A DNA stretch of 64,000 nucleotides from Palsa-744 sp036498265 (GCA_036498265.1 DASYFT010000002.1:62001-126000), one strand, 5' to 3'. Positions 51,743-59,840 are shown, counted from the stretch's first letter. Translations and numbers: made by a program. Notes: generated from the sequence alone by a model not told the origin.

Positions 51743-51829
51743 GTGACGATAGTGGCTCTGATCGTGCTGTTCTTCCTCCTGCTCGGATGGGCCGTGATGC
51801 CGATCCTCAGCCCGCCGCTCAAAAAATGA
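51743..51829 (+). CDS. 28-residue single-helix membrane peptide (putative)
   Basis: GTG-initiated frame reading MTIVALIVLFFLLLGWAVMP and ending SPPLKK: one hydrophobic helix and a dibasic tail. No known family. It lies alone between the metallo-hydrolase and the convergent Nudix gene, 13 bases from the Nudix stop. The hydrophobic-then-basic layout is protein-like, but a chance ORF of this length is possible. Confidence 0.4.
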   Translation: MTIVALIVLFFLLLGWAVMPILSPPLKK

Positions 51830-51842
51830 GGCGCCAGAGCCT

Positions 51843-52478
51843 TCAGTAGCCGGGCTCGCCCGGCAGCAGGATGCGGGCGACCTCGCCCTCGAGCACGACT
51901 CGCGGCTCGACTGGCAGGACCTCCCGGCCGCGGGCATGCCCGAGCAGTGAGTCAACGCAGTCGAACTCCCTCAGCTGCTGGAGGTGCTTGATGGTGGGGA
52001 AGACGAGCTCTATCTCCCCCGCGCCGTGCGCTGCGAGCGCGGCGTCGGGTGTGAACCAGCCGAGGTCCACACACTCCGTGCCGTCCACAGCGGGGTCCTG
52101 CCCGGCAGGCAGGGTGGCGAGGAAGAAATGGGTGTCGAAGCGGATCTGCACCTGCGCGGGAGTGATCCAGCGCGAGAACTTCACCAGGCCGGTGACGTCG
52201 TCGAGCGTGATCGCCGCCTCCTCGCGCAGCTCGCGCACCGCGGCGGCGCGATGCGCCTCGTCGCCGTCGCCCTCGCCGGCGTCGACGGCTCCGCCTGGGA
52301 AGACCCACACGCCTCCCATGAACCGCGCCTCCGGAGTGCGCCTCACGAGCAGGACCTCCAGGCGCTCGCCCCCGCCCCGCAGCAGGATCACGCTCGCCGC
52401 CTGGCGCGGCGAAGTCGCCTCGCCCGGATTGAAGGTCTCGCCCGGCCCCGGCCTGGCAGCCTCCTCGCTGGCGCTCAT
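51843..52478 (-). CDS. Nudix hydrolase
   Basis: Pyrophosphohydrolase, 211 residues. The Nudix box fits GX5EX7REUXEEXGU from Gly68 to Ile90 (Glu74, Arg82-Glu83, Glu86-Glu87), except that the final Gly is Ala89. The insert and C-terminal length resemble NUDT7/NUDT19-type CoA diphosphatases, though the specific substrate cannot be read. TAGGGT lies 6 bases upstream of the ATG on the minus strand, suggesting a leaderless message. Divergent from rubredoxin. Confidence 0.88.
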   Translation of the reverse strand: MSASEEAARPGPGETFNPGEATSPRQAASVILLRGGGERLEVLLVRRTPEARFMGGVWVFPGGAVDAGEGDGDEAHRAAAVRELREEAAITLDDVTGLVKFSRWITPAQVQIRFDTHFFLATLPAGQDPAVDGTECVDLGWFTPDAALAAHGAGEIELVFPTIKHLQQLREFDCVDSLLGHARGREVLPVEPRVVLEGEVARILLPGEPGY

Positions 52479-52484
52479 CGCACG

Positions 52485-52504
52485 ACCCTACCTGTCGATA
52501 ACCT
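52485..52504. promoter_or_regulatory. back-to-back -10 boxes for Nudix and rubredoxin genes
   Basis: The 33-base gap holds TAGGGT on the minus strand (52485-52490, 6 bases from the Nudix ATG) and TAACCT on the plus strand (52499-52504, 7 bases from the rubredoxin ATG). The two polymerases could not bind together, so the genes may be mutually exclusive in expression at any instant. Confidence 0.5.
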
Positions 52505-52511
52505 TCAGCGC

Positions 52512-52697
52512 ATGAGCACGACGACCGAGACCCTCCAGCGCTGGATCTGCGAGTCCTGCGGCTACATATACGACCCCGAGGAGGGCGACCCGGACGGCGG
52601 CATCCCGGCGGGGACCGCGTTCGAGGACATTCCCGACACCTGGTTCTGTCCGGTGTGCGGAGCGCGCAAGCGCGACTTCGTCGCCTACGAGGACTAG
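52512..52697 (+). CDS. rubredoxin
   Basis: Small Fe(SCys)4 electron carrier, 61 residues. Ligands Cys13-x2-Cys16 (ICESCGYIYD) and Cys46-x2-Cys49 (WFCPVCGARK), with the conserved aromatic residues between. Usual partners are alkane hydroxylases, oxygen- or peroxide-reducing enzymes; none is next to it. The apparent bioA start lies 6 bases after its TAG, so the two form an operon. Confidence 0.95.
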   Translation: MSTTTETLQRWICESCGYIYDPEEGDPDGGIPAGTAFEDIPDTWFCPVCGARKRDFVAYED

Positions 52698-52703
52698 GAC
52701 CGC

Positions 52704-53999
52704 CTGACCGACTGGCCCGCACTGCTCGCGCTCGACGCCGAGCGCGTCTGGCATCCGTACGGGTCGATTCCGGCGGCGAGCCCGCCGCTTCCGGTCGAGG
52801 CGGCAGCGGGCGTGCGGCTGAAGCTGGCCGACGGGCGTGAGCTGATCGACGGGATGGCCTCGTGGTGGTGCGCGATCCACGGGTACCGCCACCCTGCGCT
52901 CGACGCCGCCGTCGCGGCGCAGCTCGAGCGAGTTGCCCACGTCATGTTCGGGGGGCTCACGCACGAGCCCGCGGTGCTGCTGGCGACCCGTTTGGCCGAG
53001 CTGGCGCCCGCCGGCCTCGAGCGGGTCTTCTTCGCCGACTCCGGCTCGGTCTCGGTGGAGGTCGCGATCAAGATGTGCCTCCAGGTGCAGCGTGCCCGCG
53101 GGTCGGCCGAGCGCACGAGGCTGCTGACCGTCAGGGGTGGCTACCACGGCGACACCTTCGGCGCGATGGCGGTCTGCGACCCCGTCAGCGGCATGCACGG
53201 CATGTTCGCCGGCGTGCTGGCGCAGCACGTGTTCGCCCCGCGGCCGCCTGACGGCTTCGACGCCGCCCTCGACGAGGGGTGGGCGGCGCAGGTGGGCGAG
53301 CTGGTGGCCGCCAACGCCGGGGAGCTCGCCGCGGTGATCGTCGAGCCGGTCGTCCAGGGCGCTGGCGGGATGCGCTTCCACGCGCCCGAATGCGTGGCGC
53401 TCCTGCGTTCCCTCTGCGACGAGCACGGCCTGCTGCTGGTGCTCGACGAGATAGCGACGGGCTTCGGGCGGACCGGTTCGATGTTCGCGAGCGAGCACGC
53501 GGGCGTCTCGCCCGACGTGATGTGCGTCGGCAAGGCGCTGACCGGCGGCTACATGACCCTCGCTGCGACCCTCTGCACCGCAGAGGTCGCCGAGGCCATT
53601 TCCATGGGAGAGGGCGGAGGCCTGATGCACGGGCCCACGTTCATGGCGAACCCGCTCGCATGTGCCGTGGCGCTCGCGTCGCTCGGCCTGCTCGACGACG
53701 GCAGCTGGCGCGCGCGGGTGGCCGGCATCGAGGACGGACTGCGCGCGGGACTCGAGCCGGCGGGGGAGCTCGCGGGGGTGAGCGACGTCCGCGTGCTGGG
53801 CGCGATCGGCGTGATCGAGCTGGCGGAGGAGGTCGATGTCGCGGCGGCCACGGCCGCGGCGGTCGCAAGGGGGGTGTGGCTGCGCCCGTTCCGCAACCTC
53901 GTCTACGCGATGCCGCCGTACGTGATCGGCGACGAGGATCTCGCAGCGCTCACCGGCGCGATGGTCGAGGCTGCGCGGGAGGGGACGCCCAGCGGTTGA
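52704..53999 (+). CDS. bioA: adenosylmethionine-8-amino-7-oxononanoate aminotransferase, apparent CTG start
   Basis: Makes 7,8-diaminononanoate with SAM as amino donor, the third step of biotin synthesis. The conserved N-terminal WHPYGS, which lines the substrate site in E. coli BioA, is encoded at about 52749-52766, yet there is no ATG, GTG or TTG between the in-frame TAG at 52695 and a GTG at 52812. Starting at CTG 52704 gives 431 residues (E. coli: 429) with AGGA 4 bases and GAGGA 10 bases upstream; the GTG would give 395 and lose the motif. PLP lysine is in VMCVGKALTGGY. CTG initiation is inferred. Confidence 0.85.
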   Translation: MTDWPALLALDAERVWHPYGSIPAASPPLPVEAAAGVRLKLADGRELIDGMASWWCAIHGYRHPALDAAVAAQLERVAHVMFGGLTHEPAVLLATRLAELAPAGLERVFFADSGSVSVEVAIKMCLQVQRARGSAERTRLLTVRGGYHGDTFGAMAVCDPVSGMHGMFAGVLAQHVFAPRPPDGFDAALDEGWAAQVGELVAANAGELAAVIVEPVVQGAGGMRFHAPECVALLRSLCDEHGLLLVLDEIATGFGRTGSMFASEHAGVSPDVMCVGKALTGGYMTLAATLCTAEVAEAISMGEGGGLMHGPTFMANPLACAVALASLGLLDDGSWRARVAGIEDGLRAGLEPAGELAGVSDVRVLGAIGVIELAEEVDVAAATAAAVARGVWLRPFRNLVYAMPPYVIGDEDLAALTGAMVEAAREGTPSG

Positions 54000-54032
54000 C
54001 GTGCGCGCCTCGCAGCTGAGAGCATCGCCGCC

Positions 54033-54704
54033 GTGGGGGCACGCGCTTGGGCTGTGGGAGGGATGCTGCTGGCGGCGGGACTCGCGGGCTGTGGCGGCTC
54101 GAGCAAGAGCTCCGCGACCTCGACGGGCCGCTCCTCGACGGCCGCGCAGCCTCCACCCACGAGCGCCCAGGCAGCGGCCGGCGCCCAGGCCGGCGCCGCG
54201 GCCCTGCCGGGACTCTCGGCTCGGGTCCTGCGCGACGGCGAGCTCAGGGGCTTCATCCCCCAGGCCCCGGCGGTCCGTGGCGTCACCCCCGAGAGCTGGG
54301 TCGTGGCGGCCGAATACCCGCCGAGCCAGCGCGCCGGAGCCGCGGCGGAGTTCCGCCGTCTCGGCCTCGTCGCCGCGATGCGCGAGCGACTCGCCCCACC
54401 GAGCGGACAGGGGGCCGAAGCGATATCGATCGTGGAGCGCTTCCAGACGCCCGCCGGCGCCCAGTCGAACCTGGCCGCCGAAACGCGGCTGTCCCCCGGG
54501 GAGAGCGCCTTCTCCGTCACGGGGATACCCGGCGCACGCGGCTTCGGCGGATCGAGCGCCGAAAGCTCGGGTCTGAACGTCGCGTTCACCAAGGGCGCGT
54601 ACTTCTACCTGGTCGGCGTCGGCGGCCCGAAGGGCGTCTCGCTACCCGGCCGCCCCGCGCTGATCGCGGCGACGATGCGCCTCTACGGCCGCGTCCGCCC
54701 GTGA
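54033..54704 (+). CDS. putative lipoprotein
   Basis: Exported lipoprotein, 223 residues, starting on GTG; signal peptide with lipobox GLAGC (Cys20). A Ser/Thr/Ala/Gln-rich linker (about 21-60) leads to a compact domain (65-220) with no family I recognise; EYPPSQRAGAAAEFRRLG and FTKGAYFYLVGVGG are its most protein-like stretches. It follows bioA after 33 bases, but nothing links it to biotin. Function unknown. Confidence 0.7.
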   Translation: MGARAWAVGGMLLAAGLAGCGGSSKSSATSTGRSSTAAQPPPTSAQAAAGAQAGAAALPGLSARVLRDGELRGFIPQAPAVRGVTPESWVVAAEYPPSQRAGAAAEFRRLGLVAAMRERLAPPSGQGAEAISIVERFQTPAGAQSNLAAETRLSPGESAFSVTGIPGARGFGGSSAESSGLNVAFTKGAYFYLVGVGGPKGVSLPGRPALIAATMRLYGRVRP

Positions 54705-54729
54705 GCGATGAGCGGTCGCCTGTGCCCGC

Positions 54730-55596
54730 TCAGAGGCCGACACGGTAGGCCGTCTGCGGCTCGCTCTTGCCCTTGAGATCGAGCTCGACGCGAGCGCCGA
54801 GCCGCGCAGGCAGAGCGGCGGCGACACGCTCTGAGATCACGATCTCGCCTCCCGCGGCCTGGCCCTGCAGACGTGAGGCCGTGTTGACGACGTCGCCGAC
54901 CGCAGTGAAGTCGTAGAGCGCGCGCTGGCCGATGTTGCCCACGAACGCCTCGCCGAAATCCAGCCCGATCCCCATCTCCACGAACGGCTTCTCCTGCGAG
55001 CCGTAGCCGACGGCTCGCAGGAGGCCGCGGGCGTGGTCGAGCATCAGCGCCGGCACGTCCTCCGCCCCGAAGTCGCGCTTGAGCGACGGCAGGTAGAGGG
55101 CCATCACCTCGTCGCCGATCAGCTTGTCGATCACCGCCTTGGGGAACAGGACGTCCTCGGCACAGCGGTAGAAGCGGCGCAGCACCGCCGAGGCCTCCTC
55201 GGGATCGCCGCCGTCGAATCGCGCCGTGAACCCCCGCAGGTCGGCGAACAGGATGCCGGCTTTCATCTTCATGCCTCCCGGAGGCGCCAGCTCGACGCAC
55301 GTCGCGCAGACGCCCGGGTTCTTGCGCGACGGCCGGTAGCCGAGCGGCGAGGCGACCCAGCGGCCCACCCCCGCGAAGGGAGCGCCGCACACCCCGCAGC
55401 GCGGGCCTCGCGGCAGGGCGAGCATGAGACCCCCCAGCACGCGGCTGACCCCGTGTTCGTGAAGCCGCCACATGACCTCCCAGTCCTCTGGGCGCAACGG
55501 CTCATCGGCGTTCCTGCCGGCCTTGCGGCGGATCTGCCTGGCACCCAGCCGCTGCCACAGCGTCAGCTTGCGCTCCGCCGACTCCTTCCCCCGCAT
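54730..55596 (-). CDS. class III adenylate/guanylate cyclase with zinc-ribbon-like head
   Basis: Makes a cyclic nucleotide, 288 residues. Residues about 60-100 hold a CGVCG ... CATC pair (CxxC-x28-CxxC), suggesting a zinc ribbon. The cyclase domain has both metal Asp residues (LFADLRGFT and IGDEVMALY), the Lys of DKLIGD and the Asp-Thr-like YDFTAVGDVVNTASRLQ with the transition-state Asn and Arg, so it looks active and adenylate-specific by family rules. TACCAT is 6 bases before the ATG at 55596. It lies 44 bases after bioD on the same strand. Confidence 0.88.
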   Translation of the reverse strand: MRGKESAERKLTLWQRLGARQIRRKAGRNADEPLRPEDWEVMWRLHEHGVSRVLGGLMLALPRGPRCGVCGAPFAGVGRWVASPLGYRPSRKNPGVCATCVELAPPGGMKMKAGILFADLRGFTARFDGGDPEEASAVLRRFYRCAEDVLFPKAVIDKLIGDEVMALYLPSLKRDFGAEDVPALMLDHARGLLRAVGYGSQEKPFVEMGIGLDFGEAFVGNIGQRALYDFTAVGDVVNTASRLQGQAAGGEIVISERVAAALPARLGARVELDLKGKSEPQTAYRVGL

Positions 55597-55602
55597 GTGC
55601 CA

Positions 55603-55608
55603 ATGGTA
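55603..55608 (-). promoter_or_regulatory. -10-like hexamer, leaderless spacing (cyclase)
   Basis: Minus-strand TACCAT ends 6 bases before the cyclase ATG, so the cyclase may have its own promoter in addition to read-through from bioB-bioF-bioD. Confidence 0.4.
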
Positions 55609-55640
55609 CGCGCGCCTCCTCGCGACGGTACGGCGCCTTC

Positions 55641-56339
55641 TCAGGCCGGCGGTCCAGCTAGCCAGCGCGGCCACGGCAGCGTGGCGCCGGCCCGGGCGAG
55701 CTCCGCCGCGCCGGGCGACCCCACCGGCCCGAGCGTCGCCACTTCGACCGACCCGATCCGCGCGATCGTCTCGCGGTTCGAGCGCTGAACCTCGTCGGGC
55801 TGCGCCGGCCACGGGGTCAGCACCACCGCGCGGACCTCCAGCCGGGCGGCCCGCGCCGCTTGCAGCGTCAGCAGCGTGTGGTTGATCGTGCCCAGCCCCG
55901 GCCGGGCGGCGACGAGCAGCGGTAGAGCTAGAGCGGCCGCGAGGTCGCACACGCTGTAGTCCTCACGCAGGGGCACCATCAGACCGCCCACGCCCTCCAC
56001 GATGAGCGTCCCCTCAGCCCCCGCCGCGCGGCCTCGGGCAGCGAGCTCTGCCGGGTCGATCTCGTCCCCCGCCATGGCTGACGCGAGGTGCGGTGATGCG
56101 GCGGGGGCGTAGCGCAGGGGAGCGACCTCGTCAGGGCTCATCCCGGCGGCGCTCGCGAGCAGCTCGTGGTCAGGCGGCCACACGCCGCCGCTCGTGTCCG
56201 GCCCCGCCTCCAGGCCGGTCACCACCGGCTTGTACGCCCGCACCGTCTCGCCCGCGGCGGAGATCGCGGCGATGAGCGCGGCGCTCAGCACGGTCTTGCC
56301 GACATCCGTGTCGGTTCCCGTCACGAACAGCCCCCGCAT
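55641..56339 (-). CDS. bioD: dethiobiotin synthetase
   Basis: Closes the ureido ring of dethiobiotin from diaminopelargonate, CO2 and ATP, 232 residues. P-loop GTDTDVGKT is at residues 8-16, YKPVVTG holds the substrate Lys, VEGVGGLMVPL is the second conserved loop and LLVAARPGLGTINHTLLT the third. The ATG at 56339 begins the P-loop strand; sequence upstream in frame overlaps bioF and is shadow. It starts 23 bases after the bioF stop. Confidence 0.93.
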   Translation of the reverse strand: MRGLFVTGTDTDVGKTVLSAALIAAISAAGETVRAYKPVVTGLEAGPDTSGGVWPPDHELLASAAGMSPDEVAPLRYAPAASPHLASAMAGDEIDPAELAARGRAAGAEGTLIVEGVGGLMVPLREDYSVCDLAAALALPLLVAARPGLGTINHTLLTLQAARAARLEVRAVVLTPWPAQPDEVQRSNRETIARIGSVEVATLGPVGSPGAAELARAGATLPWPRWLAGPPA

Positions 56340-56362
56340 TGTCCGCGCCGTCGCTGGAAGCT

Positions 56363-57787
56363 CTAGGCCGCGCGGACGCTCTCGCGCTCGACGTCGAATG
56401 GAGCGCTCGTCGACGACGCGGCGCGCTCTGCGTCGAAGGGGCCGCTCGTCGACGCGGCGGCGAGCTCGACGTCGAACGGGACGCTCGCCGACCCTGCCTC
56501 GCGTTCTACGTCGAACGGGACGCTCGCCGAGATCGCCCCGCGTGCCGGCACCGTCTCGCGTTCTGCCGGCGTTGGGTGCTGCTCGGCCGGGGGCGGCGCC
56601 ATGGCGGAGGGCTCCAGCCCCAGCTCGCGCGCCGCCGACCCCAGCACGCCCGCCGCCATCTGCAGCTCGGATGCGGTGTGGGACGCCATAGCCGCAAGCC
56701 GCAGGCGCGAGGTGCCGGGCGGCACGGTCGGCGGGCGGATCGCCTGCGCGAACACGCCGCGCTCGATCGCCGCCTGGCACAGCCGCATCGCTGCTCGCTC
56801 CTCGCCGACGACCAGTGGGACGATCTGCATCTCCGTGTCGGCCACGGGAAAGCCCTCGGCGGCCAATGCCCGCCGCAGCGCGCTCGCATTCGAGCGCAGT
56901 CGCTGCACCCGCTGGGGCTGGCTCTCGAGCAGCTCAAGCGCGGCGAGAGCCCCGGCGATCGCCGGCGGCGCGGGGGCCGTGGAGAAGATCATGGGCCGCG
57001 CCGTGTTGATCAGGTAGCGGACCATCTCGGCATCCGCGCAGGCGTAGGCGCCATAGGAGCCGAGCGCCTTGCCGAGCGTCCCGATCACGACGTCGATCTC
57101 GCCCTCCAGGCCGGCCTCGGCGACAGCCCCGCGACCGCCCGGGCCGAGGCTGCCGGTGGCGTGCGCCTCGTCGACGACCAGCCGCGCGTCATGGGCGCGA
57201 GCCACCTCCAGGATCTCCTCCAGCGGTGCGACGTCGCCGTCCATCGAGAAGACGGAGTCGGTGACGACCAGGCGCCCCTCGCGCCCGTCCTGGCGACCGG
57301 GATGACGGCGCAGGCTCCACTCGAGGTGCTCCACGTCGCGGTGGCGATAGACGATCACGTCGGCACGGGACAGCCGGCATCCATCGACGATCGAGGCGTG
57401 GTTGAGCTCGTCGGAGAACACGCTCGCCCCCGGACCGGCGAGCGAGCCGATCACTCCCAGGTTCGCGAGATAGCCGGACCCGAACAGGAGGCTCGCCTCT
57501 GTGCGCTTGAACTCCGCCAGGCGCTCCTCCAGGCGGCGGTGGATCGTCATCGTCCCGGAGACGAGCCGCGACGCGCCGGCTCCCACGCCCCAGCGCATCG
57601 CCGCATCGGCCGCCGCCTGGCGAACACGCGGGTGGTCCGCCAGCCCGAGGTAGTTGTTGGAGCACAGCAGCAGCACGGGCTCGCCGTCGAGCAGCACCGT
57701 CGGTCCCTGCGGTCCGCTCACCATCCGCAGGCGACGGGTCAGGCCCAGCTGCTCCAGCTCTGCGAGGCGGTCTGCGATGGCGGTCAT
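56363..57787 (-). CDS. bioF: 8-amino-7-oxononanoate synthase with repetitive C-terminal tail
   Basis: Condenses pimeloyl-thioester with alanine, the first committed ring-precursor step, 474 residues. The core (1-390) has LCSNNYLGLADHP, DELNHASIVDG, VVDEAHATGSLG and the PLP lysine Lys240 in IGTLGKALGSYG; family members normally end near 390. Here about 80 more residues follow, the last 55 being four 13-residue repeats (SVPFDVERE, SVPFDVELA, SGPFDAERA, SAPFDVERE). The tail has no known function. Start ATG 57787 lies 11 bases after bioB. Confidence 0.93.
   Translation of the reverse strand: MTAIADRLAELEQLGLTRRLRMVSGPQGPTVLLDGEPVLLLCSNNYLGLADHPRVRQAAADAAMRWGVGAGASRLVSGTMTIHRRLEERLAEFKRTEASLLFGSGYLANLGVIGSLAGPGASVFSDELNHASIVDGCRLSRADVIVYRHRDVEHLEWSLRRHPGRQDGREGRLVVTDSVFSMDGDVAPLEEILEVARAHDARLVVDEAHATGSLGPGGRGAVAEAGLEGEIDVVIGTLGKALGSYGAYACADAEMVRYLINTARPMIFSTAPAPPAIAGALAALELLESQPQRVQRLRSNASALRRALAAEGFPVADTEMQIVPLVVGEERAAMRLCQAAIERGVFAQAIRPPTVPPGTSRLRLAAMASHTASELQMAAGVLGSAARELGLEPSAMAPPPAEQHPTPAERETVPARGAISASVPFDVEREAGSASVPFDVELAAASTSGPFDAERAASSTSAPFDVERESVRAA
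56366..56533 (-). repeat. 39-bp tandem repeat in the bioF 3' end
   Basis: Four copies of a 39-bp unit encode the 13-residue repeats of BioF residues 419-474. The core GACGTCGAACGGGACGC-like words recur with a few substitutions per copy, so the repeat is visible at both DNA and protein levels and is in frame throughout. Confidence 0.75.
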
Positions 57788-57798
57788 CGCAGAGGCCC

Positions 57799-58953
57799 TC
57801 AGCCGACCGGGATCCGGTTGGGCGCGCCGTCCGGGCGGGGTGGCGCCGAGCGCTTGGCGTGGTAGCGCAGCTGTGTCGAGGGATCCCACAGCCTCACGTT
57901 CAGCTCGACGCCGGCGCCGGCATCATCGAGCAGCTCGTCCACCACGTCCGGCGTCTCGCCCGTCAGCCAGCCCGAGCGGTTGTCGGGCCTGGGGTTGGCG
58001 GCGTTGTCAGGCTGCCGTGCGACGTTCAGGCCGAGCTCCTCGAACATGGCTCGATCGGCCTCCGGCTCGTTGCCCAGCGTGGTCAGGAAGTTGCCCATCA
58101 TCACGCCGTTGATGCCGGCCTTGACGGCCAGCTGCTGCAGCTCGCCGAGGTTCTCGACACGGCCGCCGCAGAGGCGGAACAGCGCGTCCGGCAGGATCAG
58201 CCTGAAGATCGCGATCCACTTGACGGCCTCCCAGGGGTCCATGAACTCGCGGTCGCCGAACTTGGTGCCGGGCCGGGGGTTGAGCATGTTGATGGGGACG
58301 CTCGTAGGGTTGATCGCGGCGAGCTCGAACGCCATCTCCACGCGCTGCGCGCGCGTCTCTCCGAGGTTGAGGATCCCGCCGACGCACGTCTCGAGACCCG
58401 CGTCGCGGACCGCCCCGATCGTCCTCAGCCGACCCTGGTAGCGGACGGTCGTGGTGACCTCGTCGTAGTAGCTCGAAGAGGTCTCCACGTTGTGGTGCAC
58501 CCGCTGGATGCCGGCCTCGCGCAGCGCCGCCGCCCGGGCGCCGGAGATGTGCCCCACAGAGGCACAGCGCTTGAGGTTCGTGTGCTCCGTGACCAGGCGG
58601 ACGCCTTCGAGGTACTTCTCGAAGTCGCGCTTGGACAGGCCCTGGCCCTGCGTGACCATGCAGAAGCGGTGGGCGCCGGCCGCCTCGGCGGCGCGCGCAT
58701 GCTCGAGAACCTGCTCGGGCTCCATCATGGCGTGCATCGGAGTCTCGGCGTCCGCGAAGCGCGACTGGGCGCAGAACCCGCAGTCCTCGGCGCAGCCGCC
58801 GGACTTGGCGTTGACCAGCGAGCACATGTCCGTCGAGTCCGCGAACCGCTCCACGCGCGCCTGCCATGCCCGCTGGATCACGGATTCGATCTCCGCGTGA
58901 TCCTCGACCTCGCCAAGCGCGAGCGCCTCGTCGCGGGTGATCAGCGGCGGCAT
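57799..58953 (-). CDS. bioB: biotin synthase
   Basis: Radical-SAM enzyme inserting sulfur into dethiobiotin, 384 residues. The SAM cluster motif is CAEDCGFC (Cys54, Cys58, Cys61) and the auxiliary-cluster region includes HHNVETSSSYYDEV and the Arg/Asn-rich NMLNPRPGTKF. About 40 residues beyond the usual end (after VARQPDNAANPRPDNR) form a C-terminal extension. First gene of bioB-bioF-bioD; a -10-like TACCGT lies 8 bases upstream. Confidence 0.95.
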   Translation of the reverse strand: MPPLITRDEALALGEVEDHAEIESVIQRAWQARVERFADSTDMCSLVNAKSGGCAEDCGFCAQSRFADAETPMHAMMEPEQVLEHARAAEAAGAHRFCMVTQGQGLSKRDFEKYLEGVRLVTEHTNLKRCASVGHISGARAAALREAGIQRVHHNVETSSSYYDEVTTTVRYQGRLRTIGAVRDAGLETCVGGILNLGETRAQRVEMAFELAAINPTSVPINMLNPRPGTKFGDREFMDPWEAVKWIAIFRLILPDALFRLCGGRVENLGELQQLAVKAGINGVMMGNFLTTLGNEPEADRAMFEELGLNVARQPDNAANPRPDNRSGWLTGETPDVVDELLDDAGAGVELNVRLWDPSTQLRYHAKRSAPPRPDGAPNRIPVG

Positions 58954-58961
58954 GGCCGGAA

Positions 58962-58967
58962 ACGGTA
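58962..58967 (-). promoter_or_regulatory. -10-like hexamer, leaderless spacing (bioB operon)
   Basis: Minus-strand TACCGT ends 8 bases before the bioB ATG. I see no BirA- or BioR/BioQ-type palindrome around it. Confidence 0.45.
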
Positions 58968-58984
58968 GGCGGCCCGGCGGACGG

Positions 58985-59812
58985 CTACTCGCCCCGCCAG
59001 CGCGGCGGCCGGCGCTCGGCGAAGGCGCGCATCCCCTCGCGCAGATCCTGCGAGGCGAAGGAGGCCCGCCGGAGATCGATCAGCTCCTCTTCGACGTCGG
59101 GGGAGAGCTCGCCCTCGGCTCGCAGCAGCTCCCCGATGATCCGCTTGTTGCCGGTCTGCGAGAGCGGCGCGTTGCCGGCGAGCTCACCTGCCAGCTCGAG
59201 CCCGACCGCCTCGAGCTCCGCAGCCGCGGCGACCCGGTTGACCAGCCCCCAGGCGAGCGCCGTGTCGGCGTCGACCTGGCGGCCGAGCAGGAACAACTCA
59301 CGCGTGCGCGGCTCGCCGATCGCGTCGAGGAAGCGACGCAGCCCGGTGTGCGAGTACACCAGCCCCAGCTTGGCCGGGGGCATGCCGAGCCTGATCCCCT
59401 CCTGCGCGACCCGGAGGTCACAGGCGAGCGCCAGCTCCAGGCCGCCGCCGATCGTGTGCCCGGGCAGGACGGCGAGCGTCGGGTGCGGGAAGGCCTCGAG
59501 CGCGTCGATCGCTTCCGTGAATGGGTGGGCGACGAGCCGCTCGGCCCGCTCCTCGAACTCCTCGTCGGGTATCTCGCCGATGTCGTAGCCGGCCGAGAAC
59601 ATGCCGTGAGCCCCGGTCACCACCACGCAGCGCGCTTCGGACGCCGCGACGGCGAGTTCGGCGAGGGTGGCGGTGATCGCATCAAGGATGGGGTGGTCCA
59701 GCGCGTTTCGCTTCGCCGGATGGGAGATGGTCAGGCGGACGACGCCGGCTGCCGGCTCGTCGAGCAGGAGCTTGCCGTCGGCCAGCTCGCGTGGGAGGGC
59801 GCCGGAGGACAC
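58985..59812 (-). CDS. enoyl-CoA hydratase/isomerase family protein
   Basis: Crotonase-fold protein, 275 residues. Oxyanion-hole segments are GMFSAGYDIGEI (near 70) and HTIGGGLELALACDLRVA (near 120); the family's C-terminal trimerisation helices follow. The catalytic Glu pair of true hydratases is only partly recognisable, so it may act as an isomerase or hydrolase. GTG start with TAGCCT 8 bases upstream. The biotinyl domain gene precedes it on the same strand. Confidence 0.85.
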   Translation of the reverse strand: MSSGALPRELADGKLLLDEPAAGVVRLTISHPAKRNALDHPILDAITATLAELAVAASEARCVVVTGAHGMFSAGYDIGEIPDEEFEERAERLVAHPFTEAIDALEAFPHPTLAVLPGHTIGGGLELALACDLRVAQEGIRLGMPPAKLGLVYSHTGLRRFLDAIGEPRTRELFLLGRQVDADTALAWGLVNRVAAAAELEAVGLELAGELAGNAPLSQTGNKRIIGELLRAEGELSPDVEEELIDLRRASFASQDLREGMRAFAERRPPRWRGE

Positions 59813-59820
59813 GCGCGGAA

Positions 59821-59826
59821 AGGCTA
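59821..59826 (-). promoter_or_regulatory. -10-like hexamer, leaderless spacing
   Basis: Minus-strand TAGCCT ends 8 bases before the GTG of the enoyl-CoA hydratase gene, in the 28-base gap after the biotinyl domain gene. Confidence 0.45.
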
Positions 59827-59840
59827 GCCGAGGGACGCGG

